Positions 7,672 through 12,110 of a stretch of DNA of 12,110 nt are shown piece after piece. The notes under the pieces are model-generated. The model saw only the letters and a list, made by a program, of their open reading frames with translations. It searched no databases and was not told where the DNA came from. The stretch is from an uncultured Chloroflexota bacterium (GTDB lineage Bacteria; Chloroflexota; Anaerolineae; Aggregatilineales; Phototrophicaceae). Numbering within the stretch: the first letter of the stretch is position 1; each line of letters begins with the position of its first letter. The position numbers and the translations under genes are program-made. Location: contig CALDGT010000814.1 of assembly GCA_937942935.1 (NCBI GenBank), forward strand, positions 1-12,110. Reading direction: 5' to 3'.

Positions 7672-7685
7672 GAGGAGAAATTGTT

Positions 7686-9149
7686 ATGGGACGAGCAAAT
7701 TACGGAAAAGTAGGTGGAAGACGCTCTGGTGCGGCATTCCAATGGATTGTCATCGGTGGCGTTTTGGGGTTTAGTTGCCCCGCTATCATCGGCTTAACCT
7801 TACTGATTTTAGGGGTTGTGACCATTAACCCAAGTGGGACAACCGCCATTAGCACCAATACACCGTCAGTTATCCCCACAAGTGAAGTCGCTGTTCAACC
7901 AACAACCGATATTCAAGCGACAGTAAACGCTGGGATTGCAATTGCATTAGAACAAACTCGTGTCTCACAGCCGCAACCCTCTCCGACTAATACATTATCG
8001 GCGTTGGTGGTTGTGCCGACTTCTACACCACAATCGCAACAACCTGTGACCGTTGTAACAGACCAACCGTTGCCCACACAGACCCCGTCCACAGGCGGGG
8101 AAATATCGCAACCAGTTCAGCCACAAAATAATACCGCACTTGCCACACCAACATCATCTATCCCCGAATTTTTTGCGATATTAATCTCGCCAATGGTGAC
8201 AGTTTCGGGTGGCACATTTAATATGGGGACAACCGCCCAAGAAGTGCGTCAAGCAGAGTCTGAGTGTGTCTCTCGTGATGGCGCTCAGTGTACCTTTGCG
8301 ATGGGCGAAGATTCGATGCCTCCCCATTCTGTGACGGTGAATACATTCCAAATTGAGACGACAGAAGTCTCTAATGAGCAATATATCGCATTTTTGAATT
8401 ATCTGGGACCCAATAGCCACCGTCGTGGATGTTTGGGGCAACCATGTATCAATACAACATCCGAAGATGAAAATAGTTATATCACCTTCGATAGTCAAAA
8501 TTATGATACTAGTGCTGTCTTGCGTGAAAATGCTGTCGTTGGCGTAACATGGTATGGCGCACTTGCCTATTGCCAATCCATTGGGCGTAGATTGCCAACT
8601 GAAGCTGAATGGGAACGCGCCGCCCGTGGTGCAGGGGTAGATGGGTTCATTTATCCTTGGGGCAATACATGGGATGAAACACGCGCACGCACACGGAATC
8701 TTGGCGAAGTGGGTCCTGTAGAAGTGATTAGCTATTCTACAGGTGTAAGCCCATTTGGTGCGCTAAATATGGCGGGTAATGCCGCAGAATGGGTAAATGA
8801 TTGGTATTTGGTCAATTATTATAGCCTGCCCGAAGCGAGTGGTCTTAACCCACAAGGTCCTGCTGTTGGGACAGACCGTGTTGTTCGTGGTGGCTCGTGG
8901 GATACCCGCCCATTCTTTGTGCGGACGGTGCATCGTCAACATTTCCGCCCAGATGTGACACAATTAGATATTGGTTTCCGTTGTGCGGCAGACGATGTTC
9001 AGGTGACACCTGTTGCCAATACCAATACGACCTTGCCAAACACACAAAATATAGGTCCACAAGCGCCAACCCCCATTTCTGGGCAACCTGTTTTACCAAC
9101 CAATGCCCCCGAACCAACCCCATTACCGGTTGTACCCCCAACTGGCTGA
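7686..9149 (+). CDS. Membrane-anchored SUMF1/FGE-sulfatase-domain protein, non-canonical
   Basis: This 487-residue protein is probably anchored by one N-terminal membrane helix (about 19-45) after a basic GRANYGKVGGRR start, with the rest outside the cell. A Pro/Thr/Gln/Ser-rich linker (about 50-165) leads to a SUMF1 domain (about 170-437). Domain motifs are VTVSGGTFNMGT, VTVNTFQIETTEVSNEQY, VVGVTWYGALAYC, RRLPTEAEWERAARG (301-315), NMAGNAAEWVNDWY (361-374), RVVRGGSW (398-405) and IGFRCA (429-434). A second Pro-rich tail ends the chain. The catalytic cysteines of true formylglycine-generating enzymes are missing after GGSW, so that reaction is unlikely; many such domains act in binding or other modifications. 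Cys194/202 and Cys249/254 could form disulfides. The start is supported by GAGGAG 8 bases upstream. It is flanked by terminators on both sides, so it is monocistronic. Function unknown. Confidence 0.85.
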   Translation: MGRANYGKVGGRRSGAAFQWIVIGGVLGFSCPAIIGLTLLILGVVTINPSGTTAISTNTPSVIPTSEVAVQPTTDIQATVNAGIAIALEQTRVSQPQPSPTNTLSALVVVPTSTPQSQQPVTVVTDQPLPTQTPSTGGEISQPVQPQNNTALATPTSSIPEFFAILISPMVTVSGGTFNMGTTAQEVRQAESECVSRDGAQCTFAMGEDSMPPHSVTVNTFQIETTEVSNEQYIAFLNYLGPNSHRRGCLGQPCINTTSEDENSYITFDSQNYDTSAVLRENAVVGVTWYGALAYCQSIGRRLPTEAEWERAARGAGVDGFIYPWGNTWDETRARTRNLGEVGPVEVISYSTGVSPFGALNMAGNAAEWVNDWYLVNYYSLPEASGLNPQGPAVGTDRVVRGGSWDTRPFFVRTVHRQHFRPDVTQLDIGFRCAADDVQVTPVANTNTTLPNTQNIGPQAPTPISGQPVLPTNAPEPTPLPVVPPTG

Positions 9150-9155
9150 TAAACG

Positions 9156-9188
9156 AAAACAGGGCATGATAGCCATGCCCTGTTTTTT
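9156..9188. terminator. Bidirectional terminator between convergent SUMF1-domain and regulator genes
   Basis: AAAACAGGGCATG (9156-9168) and CATGCCCTGTTTT (9174-9186) form a perfect 13-bp stem with a 5-base loop. T-runs flank it on both strands. The regulator's stop codon overlaps the last T residues, so it serves both convergent genes. Confidence 0.92.
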
Positions 9189-9819
9189 ATTTTTTATCGC
9201 CACGACTACTTGGATGCCATAACATCAACAACCGATACGGTTGTTTGCCTGCTCGGATGGCTTCATCGGGAATAACGGTGTGTTTGCCAATTTCAAATTC
9301 ATCAAACAGGGCATCTAATCGGCTATAAAATTCTTCTGCACGCTCTGGAGTTAAATAAACCTTGCCCTGAAACATCCGCAAACGCCGATGATGTACTGCA
9401 TTTTCGCCAATATCAATCACTCCCGCTTTTAGGCTTTCGCGGATGTCATTGAATGTGTCGCCATATAACCCAGATAATGTAATTTCGAGATGCTCTTCAA
9501 AATCAATACTACCGGGTGCAAGTAGGTTGGGGGCAATCCGATAAATATGGGCTGTGGCGATATAATGTTTTTCGACAATGCCAGAGACGATACGTGTAAA
9601 AACCATTTTGATAAGGTTGTGCTTTTCGAGTAAATTAAAATGATAATACAGTTTGGTAGGTGGTTTATCTATTTTTTCTGCAACATCTTTAACCGTACTC
9701 GGGGTGATGAGAAATTCGATGATATTGAGTCGTAATGGGTCTGCCAAGACCTTGAGTGTCTCAAGGTCATGAATGACAAACTCATCTGCTGGTGAAAATA
9801 TGGTTGCTTCTTCTGTCAT
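9187..9819 (-). CDS. ArsR-like winged helix-turn-helix transcriptional regulator
   Basis: This is a 210-residue DNA-binding regulator. The N-terminal winged helix (about 15-95) has LETLKVLADPLRLNIIEFL, then VKDVAEKIDKPPTKLYYHFNLLEKHNLI with the recognition helix at about 53-66. This matches the HTH_20/ArsR-like group. No metal-binding Cys cluster is seen, so it is not a classical metal sensor. The C-terminal part (about 100-210) is a predicted helical and strand region with YLTPERAEEFYSRLDALFDEF and YRLLMLWHP, which I cannot assign; it may bind a ligand or form the dimer. The frame extends to a TTG at 9852, but ATG 9819 is preferred: it has GGA 8 bases upstream and the extra residues fall inside the operator-like palindrome. 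It is divergent from the ubiquitin-like operon, making it a candidate regulator of that operon and of itself. Confidence 0.85.
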   Translation of the reverse strand: MTEEATIFSPADEFVIHDLETLKVLADPLRLNIIEFLITPSTVKDVAEKIDKPPTKLYYHFNLLEKHNLIKMVFTRIVSGIVEKHYIATAHIYRIAPNLLAPGSIDFEEHLEITLSGLYGDTFNDIRESLKAGVIDIGENAVHHRRLRMFQGKVYLTPERAEEFYSRLDALFDEFEIGKHTVIPDEAIRAGKQPYRLLMLWHPSSRGDKK

Positions 9820-9835
9820 GATTAATCCGTTTGAA

Positions 9836-9857
9836 ATTATTGAAATGTTCAAATAAT
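9836..9857. promoter_or_regulatory. Operator-like palindrome upstream of the regulator gene
   Basis: ATTATTGAA and TTCAAATAAT are near-complementary half-sites around ATG, with a perfect core TTGAA-ATG-TTCAA (9840-9852). The site spans the predicted transcription start (about 9857) of the minus-strand regulator, where a bound dimer would block its own transcription. It lies about 150 bases before the E2 gene, so control of that operon is possible but not shown. Confidence 0.55.
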
Positions 9858-9863
9858 ATGCTG

Positions 9864-9872
9864 ATTATAACA
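9864..9872 (-). promoter_or_regulatory. Extended -10 promoter of the regulator gene
   Basis: The minus strand reads TGT-TATAAT (9872-9864): a consensus -10 hexamer with the extended TG element. No recognisable -35 box is found 16-18 bases upstream, which fits an extended -10 promoter. The predicted start is about 9857. Confidence 0.6.
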
Positions 9873-9911
9873 TGCTACACGAAAATACGGGTCTCTAAAT
9901 CTTGTCAAAAT

Positions 9912-9929
9912 CCCCCAAAAGTCAGGGGG
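9912..9929. repeat. GC-rich inverted repeat in the divergent intergenic region
   Basis: CCCCC (9912-9916) and GGGGG (9925-9929) flank AAAAGTCA. No T-run follows on either side, so it is a poor terminator. Read on the minus strand (GCCCCCTGAC...GGGGGATTTTG) it resembles short GC-capped palindromic elements dispersed in some bacterial genomes, but only one copy is visible here. Confidence 0.4.
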
Positions 9930-9990
9930 CTTACTATGCTAATTTGCACAGGACTAGATTAAAATAAAGCTATATAACCGAATGATTTAA

Positions 9991-9995
9991 GAGGA
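9991..9995 (+). promoter_or_regulatory. Ribosome binding site of the E2-like gene
   Basis: GAGGA lies 9 bases before ATG 10005 and supports that start. No convincing sigma-70 promoter pair is seen upstream. Confidence 0.6.
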
Positions 9996-10004
9996 TAAAT
10001 CGCC

Positions 10005-10481
10005 ATGACTGTTCAATGGTGGGGAACACGTAGCAATGTTTCGCCCAGATTGCGTTTAGAGGTGGAAGCCATGAGAACCACCTTTGGGGATACATTTAAG
10101 CTCATTGTGCCAGAATCTGAGCCACTGTATTGGCAAGGACTGGTAGAGGTGAATTTGGCAGGGATTAACCAACAAGAGCATTTGCTTAAAATTTTATATC
10201 CACGAGATTACCCCAATCGCCCCGCAGAGGCGTATGTCCTAAAGCCCCGCTTGTATAGCGAAAAGCATCAATACGAAGATGGTCAATTATGCTTATTTAA
10301 TCCTAAAGATGGGGAGCAATATGGCTGGAATCCTGCCCGTTCTACGGCGGTCACTGTGACGGCATGGGCGATTCAGTGGGTTTATGCGTATTATACATGG
10401 CGCAAAACAGGCGATTGGCCCGGGATTGAAGAACGAGTAGACCCCAATACCCCGCTTCCGCCACGTCATCGTAACCGCTAG
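10005..10481 (+). CDS. E2-like ubiquitin-conjugating-fold protein (bacterial UBC family)
   Basis: This 158-residue cytosolic protein has the fold and catalytic motif of bacterial E2s, which accept an activated ubiquitin-like modifier from E1 on a Cys and pass it to a target. Strands at about 30-65 lead to the E2 hallmark LKILYPRDYPNRPAEAY (DYP at 68-70, Pro73). The active site follows as KHQYEDGQLCLF, with Cys96 as the expected thioester residue (TGC at 10290-10292) and His88 eight residues before it. That spacing is typical of prokaryotic E2s, which lack the HPN of eukaryotic ones. The C-terminal part is rich in aromatics (WAIQWVYAYYTWRKTGDWPG, about 121-140), a pattern I recall from stand-alone E2s of short type II CBASS operons. 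It is the first gene of a tight operon, 11 bases before the JAB gene. Confidence 0.86.
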   Translation: MTVQWWGTRSNVSPRLRLEVEAMRTTFGDTFKLIVPESEPLYWQGLVEVNLAGINQQEHLLKILYPRDYPNRPAEAYVLKPRLYSEKHQYEDGQLCLFNPKDGEQYGWNPARSTAVTVTAWAIQWVYAYYTWRKTGDWPGIEERVDPNTPLPPRHRNR

Positions 10482-10492
10482 AGGAAAAAATT

Positions 10493-11518
10493 ATGTTTCT
10501 AAAACGTTTATTGCCAAATCGGGGGATTATCCCCAATTTGGTCATCGCCCAACGGGTGATAGATAAAATGGTACAAGCCGCAAATCATTATGTCGAAGAC
10601 GAAACAGGTGAGGCGATGGTTGGCTTGGTGGTAGATAGTGATAATGTGACCACCATTTATGTGTTAGAGACGATTGCACCAGATGAAAGTGCTGTGCGGG
10701 GTGAGGCGGTATTCAAACAAGGCGATGAACGCCAAGCAGAACTCATTTGGTGGTATCATCAAAATTGGACTCGCCAACGCGAGAAAAAAATTGGGTTGCT
10801 TTCTGGAAAATCGAAATGGGATGTGCCACTTCGTCATTTGGGCGATTGGCATCGGCAACCGGGTTATATGATTGCGCCTAGCGGTGGCGATTTGATGACC
10901 GCATTAGATATGTTAGATGATGAAGAAGCCGACTTTGACTTTTTGCTCGCGCCCATTGTCACATTAGACCATCCCGCAACAACTGGTGGTGGGGCTGGTT
11001 ATGTCAATTATGTGACTGTCCCAAGTGGCAATGGTGAACTAACACGCATTGATTTTTGGTATATTACAGAGAAAACTAGTCAATTTGTGCCGATTGTGCC
11101 TGTTGTCTATCCCGATGCTCAATTGCCAGAACTTGCCCCTGCCCCTTGGCATCTGACCCAAGATGAGCGCATCACCAAAGAACTTGCGGCATTAAAATCC
11201 AATAATGTGTTCACCTCTATCATTATTTGGGATACAGATGATAAATTACCCCTCGAAATTTGTTTTTTGGTCGCACAACAAGGCTCTGACCATGTATTTA
11301 TCCTCGTGACATCACATGATTATCCCAAGACAAAACCCACAGCCTATCGTGCGCCGTTCATCAAATTGGCGAATGATGAAGTGATATATGATATTTTTGG
11401 GCGGATGTGGACAGAAGCTAAAAAGGTGACAGACCCACAAGGGTGGGTTTGGTCAGATGAAAAAACATTAGCCGATTATTTGCTCGCCATCACGGGTGAA
11501 GATAAAAAGGATGTATAG
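10493..11518 (+). CDS. JAB/JAMM-domain protein with altered zinc site and a C-terminal UBC-like domain
   Basis: This is a 341-residue protein. The N-terminal half (about 18-165) is a JAB/MPN domain, the metalloprotease fold that removes or matures ubiquitin-like modifiers. Glu37 in ETGEAMVG fits the catalytic Glu of bacterial JAB proteins. GDWHRQPGYMIAPSGGD (117-133) fits JAMM H-x-H-P-x6-S-x2-D in spacing, with His120, Pro123, Ser130 and Asp133, but residue 122 is Gln instead of the second zinc-binding His. The enzyme may therefore be weak, inactive or a binder. The C-terminal part (about 215-335) has FILVTSHDYPKTKPTAY and GWVWSDEKTLADYLLAI, which resemble the core of a UBC/UEV domain. No Cys lies where the catalytic one should be. 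It sits between the E2 and E1 genes, with gaps of 11 and 2 bases. Confidence 0.82.
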   Translation: MFLKRLLPNRGIIPNLVIAQRVIDKMVQAANHYVEDETGEAMVGLVVDSDNVTTIYVLETIAPDESAVRGEAVFKQGDERQAELIWWYHQNWTRQREKKIGLLSGKSKWDVPLRHLGDWHRQPGYMIAPSGGDLMTALDMLDDEEADFDFLLAPIVTLDHPATTGGGAGYVNYVTVPSGNGELTRIDFWYITEKTSQFVPIVPVVYPDAQLPELAPAPWHLTQDERITKELAALKSNNVFTSIIIWDTDDKLPLEICFLVAQQGSDHVFILVTSHDYPKTKPTAYRAPFIKLANDEVIYDIFGRMWTEAKKVTDPQGWVWSDEKTLADYLLAITGEDKKDV

Positions 11519-11520
11519 TC

Positions 11521-12110
11521 ATGTGGGATAGAGTAGAACGGCTTATTGGCAAAGATAATTTAAGCCTACTCGCACAAAAGCGAGTTGGGATTGTTGGTTT
11601 GGGGTCTGGGGGTGGATTTGTGGCGCAAAGTTTGGCGATGAGTGGGGTAGGACAATTTGTGTTGATTGATGATGATACCCTCGAAGCGACTAACCTTGTC
11701 CGCCATGTTGCTGATAGGCGTTATTTGGGTCAACCAAAAGTTGAAGCTGTTGCAGACCTCATCATTCAACGGAATCCACAAGCGATTGTCAAAACCTGTT
11801 ACGGACGCATTGAGCAACACCTAGATGAATTAGATGATTTAGATTTATTGATTGTTGGTGTAGATGGCGAACAGGTCAAATATATTATCAACGAAGCCTG
11901 TTTAGAACGTGACCTCGTGGCGGTTTATGCGGGTGTTTATGAACGTGGGGAAGGCGGGGATGTGGTGGTGATTTACCCCTATGATGGACCATGTTATGCG
12001 TGTTGGTCGGCGGCGGTGCGCGATGAAGTTCAACTGGTGAATGATGAGGGCGAACTAGATTATGGCATGATTGGACCCGAAGGCACAATCGAAGCCGAAC
12101 CCGCCTTATG
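11521..12110 (+). CDS. E1-like/ThiF-family activating enzyme, 3'-truncated by the window
   Basis: The frame runs from ATG 11521 without a stop to the window end; 196 residues are visible. E1/ThiF/MoeB enzymes adenylate the C-terminal Gly of a ubiquitin-like protein with ATP. Visible motifs are the nucleotide-binding RVGIVGLGSGGG (21-32), Asp50 in VLIDDD at the end of strand 2, the NLVRH motif (Asn58, Arg61), QPKVEAV with Lys73, and VGVD (Asp115). All are expected for a working adenylation site. CYAC (158-161) matches the first half of the zinc-binding CxxC pair seen in this family; the second pair would lie beyond the window. The catalytic thioester Cys cannot be assigned yet. The start is 2 bases after the JAB stop, indicating translational coupling. 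MoeB or ThiF of cofactor synthesis would look alike, but the E2 and JAB partners favour protein conjugation. Confidence 0.87.
   Translation, partial: MWDRVERLIGKDNLSLLAQKRVGIVGLGSGGGFVAQSLAMSGVGQFVLIDDDTLEATNLVRHVADRRYLGQPKVEAVADLIIQRNPQAIVKTCYGRIEQHLDELDDLDLLIVGVDGEQVKYIINEACLERDLVAVYAGVYERGEGGDVVVIYPYDGPCYACWSAAVRDEVQLVNDEGELDYGMIGPEGTIEAEPAL

Noticed and set aside
8181..8576. 131-codon minus-strand frame inside the SUMF1-domain gene
   Set aside because: Antisense shadow of a well-supported domain; its translation shows no family motif.
7686..9149. Annotation as a formylglycine-generating enzyme
   Set aside because: The catalytic Cys residues expected after the GGS motif are absent, so only the domain family can be named.
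9820..9852. TTG start extending the winged-helix regulator by 11 residues
   Set aside because: No ribosome site, and it falls inside the palindrome and predicted transcript leader; ATG 9819 has GGA at good spacing.
9932..9976. Plus-strand promoter for the E2 operon (TTGCAC, TAAAAT, TATATA, TACTAT)
   Set aside because: No pair of these hexamers has a 16-18 base spacer, so none can be called; the region is simply AT-rich.

Overview
The window looks like a chromosomal segment of a Chloroflexota bacterium, possibly Anaerolineae or a relative. This is inferred from style: moderate GC, an orphan Flp-type pilin, and a membrane-anchored SUMF1 (formylglycine-generating-enzyme-like) protein with long Pro/Thr/Gln-rich linkers. 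No rRNA or marker gene is present to prove it. No tRNA, CRISPR array or insertion sequence was seen.

Layout: (1) 1-3634, plus strand: a ferric-iron ABC transporter, with the 3' part of the substrate-binding protein, a fused two-half permease and the ATPase. A hairpin lies between the first two genes, and the last two overlap. (2) 3631-6984, minus strand: a probable three-gene unit, GNAT acetyltransferase -> CorC/HlyC-type CBS membrane protein -> zinc alcohol dehydrogenase. Its end meets the transporter tail to tail, sharing a TTAA. (3) 6985-7685: a 311-base gene-free leader with a long imperfect hairpin, then an orphan Flp-type pilin and a terminator. (4) 7686-9149: a membrane-anchored SUMF1-domain protein, closed by a strong two-way terminator. 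(5) 9187-9819, minus strand: an ArsR-like winged-helix regulator with an extended -10 promoter and a palindrome at its predicted transcription start. (6) 10005-12110, plus strand: a tight operon encoding an E2-like (UBC-fold) protein, a JAB/JAMM-domain protein and an E1/ThiF-like protein that runs off the window.

The last operon is the main point of interest. Together the three genes form the core of a bacterial ubiquitin-like conjugation and deconjugation pathway: E1 adenylates and activates a modifier, E2 carries it through a catalytic Cys, and JAB would process or remove it. Two oddities stand out. The JAMM motif has Gln in place of the second zinc-binding His, with otherwise exact spacing. 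The JAB protein also carries a C-terminal domain that resembles a Cys-less UBC/UEV domain and echoes the DYP..P motif of its E2 neighbour. No modifier protein, RING E3 or CD-NTase is visible in the window, so the substrate and biological role remain open. The missing partners may lie just downstream.
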